From Eutreptiella sp. 'Long Island Sound 2002' (taxonomy: Eukaryota; Euglenozoa; Euglenophyceae; Eutreptiales; Eutreptiaceae), in assembly GCA_964036045.1 (NCBI GenBank), contig OZ038378.1, forward strand, positions 163,739,311-163,803,310: a DNA stretch of 64,000 nt. Direction: 5' to 3'. Positions within the stretch are counted from its first letter, which is position 1. Each line of letters opens with the position of its first letter. The notes under the pieces are model-generated. The model had not been told where the DNA came from, made no database searches, and worked only from the letters and a program-made list of their open reading frames with translations. This document shows positions 15,801 to 29,720 of this stretch, in pieces. Both the position numbers and the translations under genes were made by a program.

Positions 15801-18180
15801 GGTATGGGGCCGAGACAAGGTTTGTTCGTGGTGCATAGTGCATGGCCATGACTCAAGGTGTGATCTAAGCTCAAAACCTATCGACCAGAAATTCTTTGAA
15901 TTAGCATCATCAGCGAGAGCGACCGAATTGGCATTGAAAAACATGTTACAACCCATCCTTTTGATAGATTGCGCCCATTTTGTGCTCAGTTTGTGGTATG
16001 GGGCCGAGACAAGGTTTGTTCGTGGTGTATAGTGCATGGCCATGACTCAAGGTGTGATCTAAGCTCAAAAGCTATCGACCAGAAATTCTTCAAATTAGCA
16101 TCATCAGCCAGAGCGACCGATTTGGCATTGAAAAACATATTACAACCCATCCTTCTGATAGATTGCACCCATTTTGTGCTCAGTTTGTGGTATCGGGCCG
16201 AGACAAGGTTTGTTGGTGGTGTATAGTGCATGGCCATGACTCAAGGTGTGATCTAAGCTCAAAACCTATCGACCAGAAATTCTTTAAATTAGCATCATCA
16301 GCGAGAGCGACTGATTTGGCATTGAAAAACATATTACAACCCATCCTTTTGATCGATTGCGCCCATTATGTGCTCAGTTTGTGGTATGGGGCCGAGACAA
16401 GGTTTGTTCGTGGTGTATAGTGCATGGCCATGACTCAAGGTGTGAACAAAGCTCAAAGCCTATCGACCAGAAATTCTTTAAATTAGCATCATCAGCGAGA
16501 GCGACCAATTTGGCATTGAAAAACATATTACAACCCATCGTTTTGATAGATTGCGCCCATTTTGTGCTCAGTTTGTGTTATGGGGCCGAGACAAGGTTTG
16601 TTCGTGGTGTATAGTGCATGGCCATGACTCAAGGTGTGATCTAAGCTCAAAACCTATCGACCAGAAATTCTTTAAATTAGCATCATCAGCGAGAGCGACT
16701 GATTTGGCATTGAAAAACATATTACAACCCATTTTTTTGATAGATTGCGCCCATTTTGTGCTCAGTTTGTGGTATGGGGCCGAGACAAGGTTTGTTCGTG
16801 GTGTATAGTGCATGGCCATGACTCAAGGTGTGAACAAAGCTCAAAGCCTATCGACCAGAAATTCTTTAAATTAGCATCATCAGCGAGAGCGACCAATTTG
16901 GCATTGAAAAACATATTACAACCCATCCTTTTGATCGATTGCGCCCATTTTGTGCTCAGTTTGTGGTATGGGGCCGAGACAAGGTTTGTTCGTGGTGTAT
17001 AGTGCATGGCCATGACTCAAGGTGTGATCTAAGCTCAAAACCTATCGACCAGAAATTCTTCAAATTAGCATCATCAGCGATAGCGACCGATTTGGCATTG
17101 AAAAACATATTACAACCCATCCTTTTGATAGATTGCGGCCATTTTGTGCTCAGTTTGTGGTATGGGGCCGAGACAAGGTTTGTTCGTGGTGTATAGTGCA
17201 TGGCCATGACTCAAGGTGTGTTCTAAGCTCAAAACCTATCAACCAGAAATTCTTCAAATTAGCATCATCAGCGAGAGCGACCGATTTGGCATTGAAAAAC
17301 ATATTACAACCCATCCTTTTGATAGATTGCGCCCATTTTGTGCTCAGTTTGTGGTATGGGGCCAAGACAAGGTTTGTTCGTGGTGTATAGTGCATGGCCA
17401 TTACTCAAGGTGTGATCTAAGCTCAAAACCTATCGACCAGAAATTCTTCAAATTAGCATCATCAGCGAGGGCGACCGATTTGGCATTGAAAAACATATTA
17501 CAATCCATCCTTTTGATAGATTGCGCTCATTTTGTGCTCAGTTTGTGGTATGGGGCCGAGACAAGGTTTGTTCGTGGTGTAAAGTGCATGGCCATGACTC
17601 AAGGTGTGATCTAAGCTCAAAGCGTATCAACCAGAAGTTCTTCAAATTAGCATCATCAGCGAGAGCGACCGATTTGGCATTGAAAAACATATTACAACCC
17701 ATCCTTTTGATAGATTGCGCCCATTTTGTGCTCAGTTTGTGGTATGGGGCCGAGACAAGGTTTGTTCGTGGTGTATAGTGCATGGCCATGACTCAAGGTG
17801 TGATCTAAGCTCAAAACCTATCGACCAGAAACTCCTCAAATTAGCATCATCAGCGAGAGCGACCGATTTGGCATTGAAAAACATATTACAACCCATCCTT
17901 TTGATAGATTGCGCCCATTTTGTGCTCAGTTTGTGGTATGGGGCCGAGACAAGATTTGTTCGTGGTGTATAGTGCATGGCCATGACTCAAGGTGTGATCT
18001 AGGCTCAAAACCTATCGACCAGAAATTCTTCAAATTAGCATCATCAGCGAGAGCGACCGATTTGGCATTGAAAAAAATATTACAACCCATCCTTTTGATA
18101 GATTGCGCCCATTTTGTGCTCAGTTTGTGGTATGGGGCCGAGACAAGGTTTGTTCGTGGTGTATAGTGCATGGCCATGAC
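9880..18180. repeat. Long-range duplicated satellite segments (offsets 2520 and 4460 bp)
   Basis: A run of monomers with a distinctive order of private variants (GCGATAGCGACC, then GATTGCGGCC, then GTGTTCTAAGC, then GGCCAAGACAAGG, then GGCCATTACTCAAGG) appears near 10097-10425, 12617-12945 and 17077-17405. Offsets are 2520 and 4460 bp, about 13 and 23 monomers. The last two copies stay collinear through a following monomer with AAAGCGTATCAACC that is absent at the corresponding place in the first copy, so one monomer was gained or lost after duplication. Confidence 0.8.
14280..17000. repeat. Higher-order repeat, 1358 bp (7-mer), two copies
   Basis: Seven successive monomers are repeated at an offset of 1358 bp (7 x 194). 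Shared private variants include ATTCTTTGAATTAG near 14532 and 15890, AAAGCTATCGACC near 14709 and 16067, TTTGTTGGTGGTG near 14851 and 16209, and TTTGTGTTATGGGG near 15214 and 16572. Confidence 0.85.
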
Positions 18181-21100
18181 TCAAGGTGTGATCTAAGCTC
18201 AACACCTATCGACCAGAAATTCTTCAAATTAGCATCATCAGCGAGAGCGACCGATTTGGCATTGAAAAACATATTACAACCCATCCTTTTGATAGATTGC
18301 GCCCATTTTGTGCTCAGTTTGTGGTATGGGGCCGAGACAAGGTTTGATCGTGGTGTATAGTGCATGGCCATGACTCAAGGTGTGATCTAAGCTCAAAACC
18401 CATCGACCAGAAATTCTTCAAATTAGCATCATCAGCGAGAGCGACCGATTTGGCATTGAAAAACATATTACAACCCATCCTTTTGATAGATTGCGCCCAT
18501 TTTGTGCTCAGTTTGTGGTATGGGGCCGAGACAAGGTTTGTTCGTGGTGTATAGTGCATGGCCATGACTCAAGATGTGATCTAAGCTCAAAACCTATCAA
18601 ACAGAAATTCTTTAAATTAGCATCATCAGCGAGAGCGACCGATTTGGCATTGAAAAACATATTACAACCCATCTTTCTGATAGATTGCGCCCATTTTGTG
18701 CTCAGTTTGTGGTATGGGGCCTGGACAAGGTTTGTTTGTGGTGTATAGTGCATGGCGATGACTCAAGGTGTGATCTAAGCTCAAAACCTATCGACCGGAA
18801 ACTCTTCAAATTAGCATCATCAGCGAGAGCGACCGATTTGGCATTGAAAAACATATTACAACCCATCCTTCTGATAGATTGCGCCCATTTTGTGCTCAGT
18901 TTGTGGTATGGGGCCGAGACAAGGTTTGTTCGTGGTGTATAGTGCATGGCCATGACTCAAGGTGTGATCTAAGGTCAAAACCTATCGACCAGAAATTCTT
19001 TAAATTAGCATCATCAGCCAGAGCGACCGATTTGGCATTGAAAAACATATTACAACCCATCCTTCTGATAGATTGCGCCCATTTTGTGCTCAGTTTGTGG
19101 TATCGGGCCGAGACAAGGTTTGTTCGTGGTGTATAGTGCATGGCCATGACTCAAGGTGTGATCTAAGCTCAAAACCTATCGACCAGAAAATCTTTAAATT
19201 AGCATCATCAGCGAGAGCGACTGATTTGGCATTGAAAAACATATTACAACTCATTTTTTTGATAGATTGCGCCCATTTTGTGCTCAGTTTGTGGTATGGG
19301 GCCGAGACAAGGTTTGTTCGTGGTGTATAGTGCATGGCCATGACTCAAGGTGTGAACAAAGCTCAAAGCCTATCGACCAGAAATTCTTCAAATTAGCATC
19401 ATCAGCGAGAGCGACCAATTTGGCATTGAAAAACATATTACAACCCATCCTTTTGATCGATTGCGCCCATTTTGTGCTCAGTTTGTGGTATGGGCCCGAG
19501 ACAAGGTTTGTTCGTGGTGTATAGTGTATGGCCATGGCTCAAGGTGTGATCTAAGCTCAAAACCTATCAACCAGAAATTCTTCAAATTAGCATCATCAGC
19601 GAGAGCGACCAATTTGGCATTGAAAAACATATTACAACCCATCCTTTTGATAGATTGCGCCCATTTGGTGCTCAGTTTGTGGTATGGGGCCGAGACAAGG
19701 TTTGTTCGTGGTGTTTAGTGCATGGCCATGACTCAAGGTGTGATCTAAGCTCAAAATCTATCAACCAGAAATTCTTTAAATTAGCATCATCAGCGAGAGC
19801 GACCAATTTGGCATTGAAAAACATATTACAACCCATCCTTTTGATAGATTGCGCCCATTTTGTGCTCAGTTTGTGGTATGGGGCCGAGACAAGTTTTGTT
19901 CGTGGTGTATAGTGCATGGCCATGACTCAAGGTGTGATCTAAGCTCAAAACCTATCAATCAGAAATTCTTCAAATTAGCATCATCAGCGAGAGCGACCGA
20001 TTTGGCATTGAAAACCATATTACAACCCATCCTTTTGATAGATTGCGCCCATTTTGGGCTCAGTTTGTGGTATGGGGCCGAGACAAGGTTTGTTCGTGGT
20101 GTATAGTGCATGGCCATGACTCAAGGTGTGATCTAAGCTCAAAACCTATCAACCAGAAGTTCTTCAAAATAGCATCATCAGCGAGAGCGACCGATTTGGC
20201 ATTGAAGAACATATTACAACCCATCCTTTTGATACATTGCGCCCATTTTGTGCTCAGTTTGTGGTATGGGGCCGAGACAAGGTTTGTTCGTGGTGTATAG
20301 TGCATGGCCATGACTCAAGGTGTGAACAAAGCTCAAAACCTATCAACCAGAAATTCTTCAAATTAGCATCATCAGCGAGAGCGACCGATTTGGCATTGAA
20401 AAACATATTACAACCCATCCTTTTGATAGATTGCGCCCATTCTGTGCTCAGTGTGGTATGGGCCCGAGACAAGGTTTGTTCGTGGTGTATAGTGCATGGC
20501 CATGGCTCAAGGTGTGATCTAAGCTCAAAACCTATCAACCAGAAATTCTTTAAATTAGCATCATCAGCGAGAGCGACCAATTTGGCATTGAAGAACATAT
20601 TACAACCCATCCTTTTGATAGATTGCGCCCATTTTGTGCTCAGTTTGTGGTATAGGCCCGAGACAAGGTTTGTTCGTGGTGTATAGTGCATGGCCATGGC
20701 TCAAGGTGTGATCTAAGCTCAAAACCTATCAACCAGAAATTCTTCAAATTAGCATCATCAGCGAGAGCGACCGATTTGGCATTGAAAAACATATTACAAC
20801 CCATCCTTTTGATAGATTGCGCCCATTTGGTGCTCAGTTTGTGGTATGGGGCCGAGACAAGGTTTGTTGGTGGTGTATAGTGCATGGCCATGACTCAAGG
20901 TGTGATCTACGCTCAAAACCTATCGACCAGAAATTCTTCAAATTAGCATCATCAGCGAGAGCGACCGATTTGGCATTGAAAAACATATTACAATCCATCC
21001 TTTTGATAGATTGCGCCCATTTTGTGCTCAGTGTGGTATGGGCCCGAGACAAGGTTTGTTCGTGGTGTATAGTGCATGGCCATGACTCAAGGTGTGATCT

Positions 21101-21299
21101 AAGCTCAAAACCTATCAACCAGAAATTCTTCAAATTAGCATCAGCAGCGAGAGCGACCGATTTGGCATTGAAAAACATATTACAATCCATCCTTTTGATA
21201 GATTGCGCCCATTTTGTGCTCAGTGTGGTATGGGCCCGAGACAAGGTTTGTTCGTGGTGTATAGTGCATGGCCATGGCTCAAGGTGTGATCTAATCTCA

Positions 21300-24200
21300 A
21301 AACGTATCAACCAGAAATTCTTCAAATTAGCATCATCAGCGAGAGCGACCAATTTGGCATTGAAAAACATATTACAACCCATCCTTTTGATAGATTGCGC
21401 CCATTTGGTGCTCAGTTTGTGGTATGGGGCCGAGACAAGGTTTGCTCGTGGTGTATAGTGCATGGCCATGACTCAAGGTGTGATCTAAGCTCAAAACCTA
21501 TCGACCAGAAACTCTTCAAATTAGCATCATCAGCGAGAGCGACCGATTGGGCACTGAAAACCATATTACAACCCATCCTTTTGATAGATTGCGCCCATTT
21601 TGTGCTCAGTTTGTGGTATGGGGCCGAGACAAGGTTTGTTCGTGGTGTATAGTGCATGGCCATGACTCAAGGTGTGATCTAAGCTCAAAACCTATCAACC
21701 AGAAGTTCTTCAAAATAGCATCATCAGCGAGAGCGACCGATTTGGCATTGAAAAACATATTACAACCCATCCTTTTGATAGATTGCGCCCATTTTGTGCT
21801 CAGTTTGTGGTATGGGGCCGAGACAAGATTTGTTCGTGGTGTATAGTGCATGGCCATGACTCAAGGTGTGAACAAAGCTCAAAACCTATCAACCAGAAAT
21901 TCTTCAAATTAGCATCATCAGCGAGAGCGACCGATTTGGCATTGAAAAACATATTACAATCCATCCTTTTGATAGATTGCGCCCATTCTGTGCTCAGTGT
22001 GGTATGGGCCCGAGACAAGGTTTGTTCGTGGTGTATAGTGCATGGCCATGGCTCAAGGTGTGATCTAAGCTCAAAACCTATCAACCAGAAATTCTTTAAA
22101 TTAGCATCATCAGCGAGAGCGACCAATTTGGCATTGAAAAACATATTACAACCCATCCTTTTGATAGATTGCGCCCATTTTGTGCTCAGTTTGTGGTATA
22201 GGCCCGAGACAAGGTTTGTTCGTGGTGTATAGTGCATGGCCATGGCTCAAGGTGTGATCTAAGCTCAAAACCTATCAACCAGAAATTCTTCAAATTAGCA
22301 TCATCAGCGAGAGCGACCAATTTGGCATTGAAAAACATATTACAACCTATTTTGATAGATTGCGCCCATTTGGTGCTCAGTTTGTGGTATGGGGCCGAGA
22401 CAAGGTTTGTTCGTGGTGTATAGTGCATGGCCATGACTCAAGGTGTGATCTACGCTCAAAACCTATCAACCAGAAACTCTTCAAATTAGCATCATCAGCG
22501 AGAGCGACCGATTTGGCATTGAAAAACATATTACAATCCATCCTTTTGATAGATTGCGCCCATTTTGTGCTCAGTGTGGTATGGGCCCGAGACAAGGTTT
22601 GTTCGTGGTGTATAGTGCATGGCCATGACTCAAGGTGTGATCTAAGCTCAAAACCTATCAACCAGAAATTCTTCAAATTAGCATCATCAGCGAGAGCGAC
22701 CGATTTGGCATTGAAAAACATATTACAATCCATCCTTTTGATAGATTGCGCCCATTTCGTGCTCAGTGTGGTATGGGCCCAAGACAAGGTTTGTTCGTGG
22801 TGTATAGTGCATGGCCATGGCTCAAGGTGTGATCTAAGCTCAAAACCTATCAACCAGAAATTCTTCAAATTAGCATCATCAGCGAGAGCCACCAATTTGG
22901 CATTGAAAAACATATTACAACCCATCCTTTTGATAGATTGCGCCCATTTTGTGCTCAGTTTGTGGTATGGGGCCGAGACAAGGTTTGTTCGTGGTGTATA
23001 GTGCATGGCCATGACTCAAGGTGTGATCTATGCTCAAAACCTATCAACCAGAAATTCTTCAAATTAGCATCATCAGCGAGAGCGACCGATTTGGCATTGA
23101 AAAACATATTACAACCCATCCTTTTGATAGATTGCGCCCATTTCGTGCTCAGTTTGTGGTATGGGGCCGAGACAAGGTTTGTTCGTGGTGTAGAGTGCAT
23201 GGCCATGACTCAAGGTGTGATCTAAGCTCAAAACCTATTGACCAGAAACTCTTCAAATTAGCATCATCAGCGAGAGCGACCGATTTGGCATTGAAAAACA
23301 TATTACAACCCATCCTTTTGATAGATTGCGCCCATTTTGTGCTCAGTTTGTGGTATGGGGCCGAGACAAGGTTTGTTCGTGGTGTATAGTGCATGGCCAT
23401 GACTCAAGGTGTGATCTAAGCTCAAAACCTATCAACCAGAAGTTCTTCAAATTAGCATCATCAGCGAGAGCGACCAATTTGGCATTGAAAAACATATTAC
23501 AACCCATCCTTTTGATAGATTGCGCCCATTTGGTGCTCAGTTTGTGGTATGGGGCCGAGACAAGGTTTGCTCGTGGTGTATAGTGCATGGCCATGACTCA
23601 AGGTGTGATCTAAGCTCAAAACCTATCGACCAGAAACTCTTCAAATTAGCATCATCAGCGAGAGCGACCGATTGGGCACTGAAAACCATATTACAACCCA
23701 TCCTTTTGATAGATTGCGCCCATTTTGTGCTCAGTTTGTGGTATGGGGCCGAGACAAGGTTTGTTCGTGGTGTATAGTGCATGGCCATGACTCAAGGTGT
23801 GATCTAAGCTCAAAACCTATCAACCAGAAGTTCTTCAAAATAGCATCATCAGCGAGAGCGACCGATTTGGCATTGAAAAACATATTACAACCCATCCTTT
23901 TGATAGATTGCGCCCATTTTGTGCTCAGTTTGTGGTATGGGGCCGAGACAAGATTTGTACGTGGTGTATAGTGCATGGCCATGACTCAAGGTGTGAACAA
24001 AGCTCAAAACCTATCAACCAGAAATTCTTCAAATTAGCATCATCAGCGAGAGCGACCGATTTGGCATTGAAAAACATATTACAATCCATCCTTTTGATAG
24101 ATTGCGCCCATTCTGTGCTCAGTGTGGTATGGGCCCGAGACAAGGTTTGTTCGTGGTGTATAGTGCATGGCCATGGCTCAAGGTGTGATCTAAGCTCAAA

Positions 24201-25525
24201 ACCTATCAACCAGAAATTCTTTAAATTAGCATCATCAGCGAGAGCGACCAATTTGGCATTGAAAAACATATTACAACCCATCCTTTTGATAGATTGCGCC
24301 CATTTTGTGCTCAGTTTGTGGTATAGGCCCGAGACAAGGTTTGTTCGTGGTGTATAGTGCATGGCCATGGCTCAAGGTGTGATCTAAGCTCAAAACCTAT
24401 CAACCAGAAATTCTTCAAATTAGCATCATCAGCGAGAGCGACCAATTTGGCATTGAAAAACATATTACAACCTATTTTGATAGATTGCGCCCATTTGGTG
24501 CTCAGTTTGTGGTATGGGGCCGAGACAAGGTTTGTTCGTGGTGTATAGTGCATGGCCATGACTCAAGGTGTGATCTACGCTCAAAACCTATCAACCAGAA
24601 ACTCTTCAAATTAGCATCATCAGCGAGAGCGACCGATTTGGCATTGAAAAACATATTACAATCCATCCTTTTGATAGATTGCGCCCATTTTGTGCTCAGT
24701 GTGGTATGGGCCCGAGACAAGGTTTGTTCGTGGTGTATAGTGCATGGCCATGACTCAAGGTGTGATCTAAGCTCAAAACCTATCAACCAGAAATTCTTCA
24801 AATTAGCATCATCAGCGAGAGCGACCGATTTGGCATTGAAAAACATATTACAATCCATCCTTTTGATAGATTGCGCCCATTTCGTGCTCAGTGTGGTATG
24901 GGCCCAAGACAAGGTTTGTTCGTGGTGTATAGTGCATGGCCATGGCTCAAGGTGTGATCTAAGCTCAAAACCTATCAACCAGAAATTCTTCAAATTAGCA
25001 TCATCAGCGAGAGCCACCAATTTGGCATTGAAAAACATATTACAACCCATCCTTTTGATAGATTGCGCCCATTTTGTGCTCAGTTTGTGGTATGGGGCCG
25101 AGACAAGGTTTGTTCGTGGTGTATAGTGCATGGCCATGACTCAAGGTGTGATCTATGCTCAAAACCTATCAACCAGAAATTCTTCAAATTAGCATCATCA
25201 GCGAGAGCGACCGATTTGGCATTGAAAAACATATTACAACCCATCCTTTTGATAGATTGCGCCCATTTCGTGCTCAGTTTGTGGTATGGGGCCGAGACAA
25301 GGTTTGTTCGTGGTGTAGAGTGCATGGCCATGACTCAGGGTGTGATCTAAGCTCAAAACCTATTGACCAGAAACTCTTCAAATTAGCATCATCAGCGAGA
25401 GCGACGGATTTGGCATTGAAAAACATATTACAACCCATCCTTTTGATAGATTGCGCCCATTTTGTGCTCAGTTTGTGGTATGGGGCCGAGACAAGGTTTG
25501 TTCGTGGTGTATAGTGCATGGCCAT
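21300..25525. repeat. Higher-order repeat, 2125 bp (11-mer), two nearly identical copies
   Basis: An eleven-monomer block is repeated at an offset of exactly 2125 bp (11 x 194 minus 9). Both copies carry the same short monomers, including the 191-bp one with TTACAACCTATTTTGATAG near 22340 and 24465, GATCTACGCTC near 22448 and 24573, GTGGTATAGGCCCGAG near 22194 and 24319, and GATTGGGCACTGAAAACC near 21545 and 23670. I see only a few differences, such as TTTGTACGTGG at 23955 in copy 2. This looks like one of the youngest amplifications in the array. Confidence 0.92.
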
Positions 25526-26699
25526 GACTCAAGGTGTGATCTAAGCTCAAAACCTATCGACCAGAAATTCTTCAAATTAGCATCATCAGCGAGAGCGACC
25601 GATTTGGCATTGAAAAACATATTACAACCCATCCTTTTGATAGATTGCGCCCATTTTGTGCTCAGTGTGGTATGGGGCCGAGACAAGGTTTGTTCGTGGT
25701 GTATAGTGCATGGCCATGACTCAAGGTGTGATCTAAGCTCAAAACCTATCAACCAGAAATTCTTCAAATTAGCATCATCAGCGAGAGCGACCAATTTGGC
25801 ATTGAAAAACATATTACAACCCATCCTTTTGATAGATTGCGCCCATTTTGTGCTCAGTTTGTGGTATGGGGCCGAGACAAGGTTTGTTCGTGGTGTATAG
25901 TGCATGGCCATGACTCAAGGTGTGATCTAAGCTCAAAACCTATCAACCAGAAATTCTTCAAATTAGGGTCATCAGCGAGAGCGACCGATTTGGCATTGAA
26001 AAACATATTACAACCCATCCTTTTGATAGATTGCGCCCATTCTGTGCTCAGTTTGTGGTATGGGGCCGAGACAAGGTTTGTTCGTGGTGTATAGTGCATG
26101 GCCATGACTAAAGGTGTGATCTAAGCTCAAAACCTATCAACCAGAAATTCTTCAAATTAGCATCATCAGCGAGAGCGACCGAATTGGCATTGAAAAACAT
26201 ATTACAACCCATCCTTTTGATAGATTGCGCCCATTTTGTGCTCAGTTTGTGGTATGGGGCCGAGACAAGGTTTGTTCGTGGTGTATAGTGCATGGCCATG
26301 ACTCAAGGTGTGATCTAAGCTCAAAACCTATCGACCCGAAATTCTTCAAATTAGCATCATCAGCGAGAGCGACCGATTTGGCATTGAAAAACATATTACA
26401 GCCCATCCCTTGGAAAGATTGCGGCCATTTTGTGCTCAGTTTGTGGTATGGGGCCGAGACAAGGTTTGTTCGTGGTGTAAAGTGCATGGCCATGACTCAA
26501 GGTGTGATCTAAGCTCGAAACGTATCGACCAGAGACTCTTCAAATTAGCATCATCAGCGAGAGCGACCGATTTGGCATTGAAAAACATATTACAACCCAT
26601 CCTTTTGATAGATTGCGCCCATTTCGTGCTCAGTTTGTGGTATGGGGCCGAGACAAGATTTGTTCGTGGTGTATAGTGCATGGCCATGACTCAAGGTGT

Positions 26700-29600
26700 G
26701 ATCTAAGCTCAAAACCTATCAACCAGAAATTCTTCAAATTAGCATCATCAGCGAGAGAACCGATTTGGCATTGAAAAACATATTACAATGCATCCTTTTG
26801 ATGGATTGCGCCCATTTTTGGGCTCAGTTTGTGGTATGGGCCCGAGACAAGGTTTGTTCGTGGTGTATAGTGCATGGCCATGACTCAAGGTGTGTTCTAA
26901 GCTCAAAACCTATCGACCAGAAATTCTTCAAATTAGCATCATCAGCGAGAGCGACCGATTTGGCATTGAAAAACATATTACAGCCCATCCTTTTGATAGA
27001 TTGCGGCCATTTTGTGCTCAGTTTGTGGTATGGGGCCGAGACAAGGTTTGTTTGTGGTGTATAGTGCATGGCCATGACTCAAGGTGTGATCTAAGCTCAA
27101 AACCTATCGACCAGAAATTCTTTAAACTAGCATCATCAGCGAGAGCGACCGATTTGGCATTGAAAAACATATTACAACCCATTTCTTTGATAGATTGCGC
27201 CCATTTTGTGCTCAGTTTGTGGTATGGGGCCGAGACAAGATTTGTTCGTGGTGTATAGTGCATGGCCATGACTCAAAATGTGATGTAAGCTCAAAACCTA
27301 TCAACCAGAAATTCTTCAAATTAGCATCATCAGCGAGAGAACCGATTTGGCATTGAAAAAAATATTACAACCCATCCTTTTGATGGATTGCGCCAATTTT
27401 GGGCTCAGTTTGTGGTATGGGCCCGAGACAAGTTTTGTTCGTGGTGTATAGTGCATGGCCATGACTCAAGGTGTGTTCTAAGCTCAAAACCTATCGACCA
27501 GAAATTCTTCAAATTAGCATCATCAGCGAGAGCGACCGAATTGGCATTGGAAAACATATTACAACCCATCCTTTTGATAGATTGCACCCATTTTGTGTTC
27601 AGTTTGTGGTATGGGGCCGAGACAAGGTTTGTTCGTGGTGTATAGTGCATGGCCATGACTCAAGGTGTGATCTAAGCTCAAAACCTATCGACCAGAAATT
27701 CTTTAAATTAGCATCATCAGCGAGAGCGACCGATTTGGCATTGAAAAACATATTACAGCCCATCCTTTTGATAGATTGCGGCCATTTTGTGCTCAGTTTG
27801 TGGTACGGGGCCGAGACAAGGTTTGTTCGTGGTGTATAGTGCATGGCCATGACTCAAGGTGTGATCTAAGCTCAAAACCTATCAACCAGAAACTCTTCAA
27901 ATTAGTATCATCAGCGAGAGCGACCGATTTGGCATTGAAAAACATATTACAACCCATCCTTTTGATAGATTGCGCCCATTTTGTGCTCAGTTTGTGGTAC
28001 GGGGCTGAGACAAGATTTGTTCGTGGTGTATAGTGCATGGCCATGACTCAAGGTGTGATCTAAGCTCGAAAACCCTCAACCAGAAATTCTTCAAATTAGC
28101 ATCATAAGCGAGAGAACCGATTTGGCATTGAAAAACATATTACAATCCATCCTTTTGATAGATTGCGCCCATTTTTGGGCTCAGTTTGTGGTATGGGCCC
28201 GAGACAAGGTTTGTTCGTGGTGTATAGTGCATGGCCATGACTCAAGGTGTGTTCTAAGCTCAAAACCTATCGACCAGAAATTCTCCAAATTAGCATCATC
28301 AGCGAGAGCGACCGATTTGGCATTGAAAAACATATTACAGCCCATTCTTTTGATAGATTGCGGCCATTTTGTGCTCAGTTTGTGGTATGGGGCCGAGACA
28401 AGGTTTGTTTGTGGTGTATAGTGCATGGCCATGACTCAAGGTGTGATCTAAGCTCAAAACCTATCGACCAGAAATTCTTTAAACTAGCATCATCAGCGAG
28501 AGCGACCGATTTGGCATTGAAAAACATATTACAACCCATTTCTTTGATAGATTGCGCCCATTTTGTGCTCAGTTTGTGGTATGGGGCCGAGACAAGATTT
28601 GTTCGTGGTGTATAGTGCATGGCCATGACTCAAAATGTGATGTAAGCTCAAAACCTATCAACCAGAAATTCTTCAAATTAGCATCATCAGCGAGAGAACC
28701 GATTTGGCATTGAAAAAAATATTACAACCCATCCTTTTGATGGATTGCGCCAATTTTGGGCTCAGTTTGTGGTATGGGCCCGAGACAAGGTTTGTTCGTG
28801 GTGTATAGTGCATGGCCATGACTCAAGGTGTGTTCTAAGCTCAAAACCTATCGACCAGAAATTCTTCAAATTAGCATCATCAGCGAGAGCGACCGAATTG
28901 GCATTGGAAAACATATTACAACCCATCCTTTTGATAGATTGCACCCATTTTGTGTTCAGTTTGTGGTATGGGGCCGAGACAAGGTTTGTTCGTGGTGTAT
29001 AGTGCATGGCCATGACTCAAGGTGTGATCTAAGCTCAAAACCTATCGACCAGAAATTCTTCAAATTAGCATCATCAGCGAGAGCGACCGATTTGGCATTG
29101 AAAAACATATTACAGCCCATCCTTTTGATAGATTGCGGCCATTTTGTGCTCAGTTTGTGGTACGGGGCCGAGACAAGGTTTGTTCGTGGTGTATAGTGCA
29201 TGGCCATGACTCAAGGTGTGATCTAAGCTCAAAACCTATCAACCAGAAACTCTTCAAATTAGCATCATCAGCGAGAGCGACCGATTTGGCATTGAAAAAC
29301 ATATTACAACCCATCCTTTTGATAGATTGCGCCCATTTTGTGCTCAGTTTGTGGTACGGGGCTGAGACAAGATTTGTTCGTGGTGTATAGTGCATGGCCA
29401 TGACTCAAGGTGTGATCTAAGCTCGAAAACCCTCAACCAGAAATTCTTCAAATTAGCATCATAAGCGAGAGAACCGATTTGGCATTGAAAAACATATTAC
29501 AATCCATCCTTTTGATAGATTGCGCCCATTTTTGGGCTCAGTTTGTGGTATGGGCCCGAGACAAGGTTTGTTCGTGGTGTATAGTGCATGGCCATGACTC

Positions 29601-29720
29601 AAGGTGTGTTCTAAGCTCAAAACCTATCGACCAGAAATTCTTCAAATTAGCATCATCAGCGAGAGTGACCGATTTGGCATTGAAGAACATATTACAGCCC
29701 ATCCTTTTGATAGATTGCGG
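26700..29720. repeat. Higher-order repeat, 1357 bp (7-mer), two full copies plus a partial third
   Basis: Matching variants recur at an offset of 1357 bp: GCCCATTTTTGGGCTCAG near 26810, 28167 and 29524; CAAAATGTGATGTAAGC near 27274 and 28631; GCTCGAAAACCCTCAACC near 28063 and 29420; and GAGAGAACCGATTTGGC near 26753, 28111 and 29468. The 1-2 bp shortened monomers are shared by the copies, so they predate the block duplication. Confidence 0.9.
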
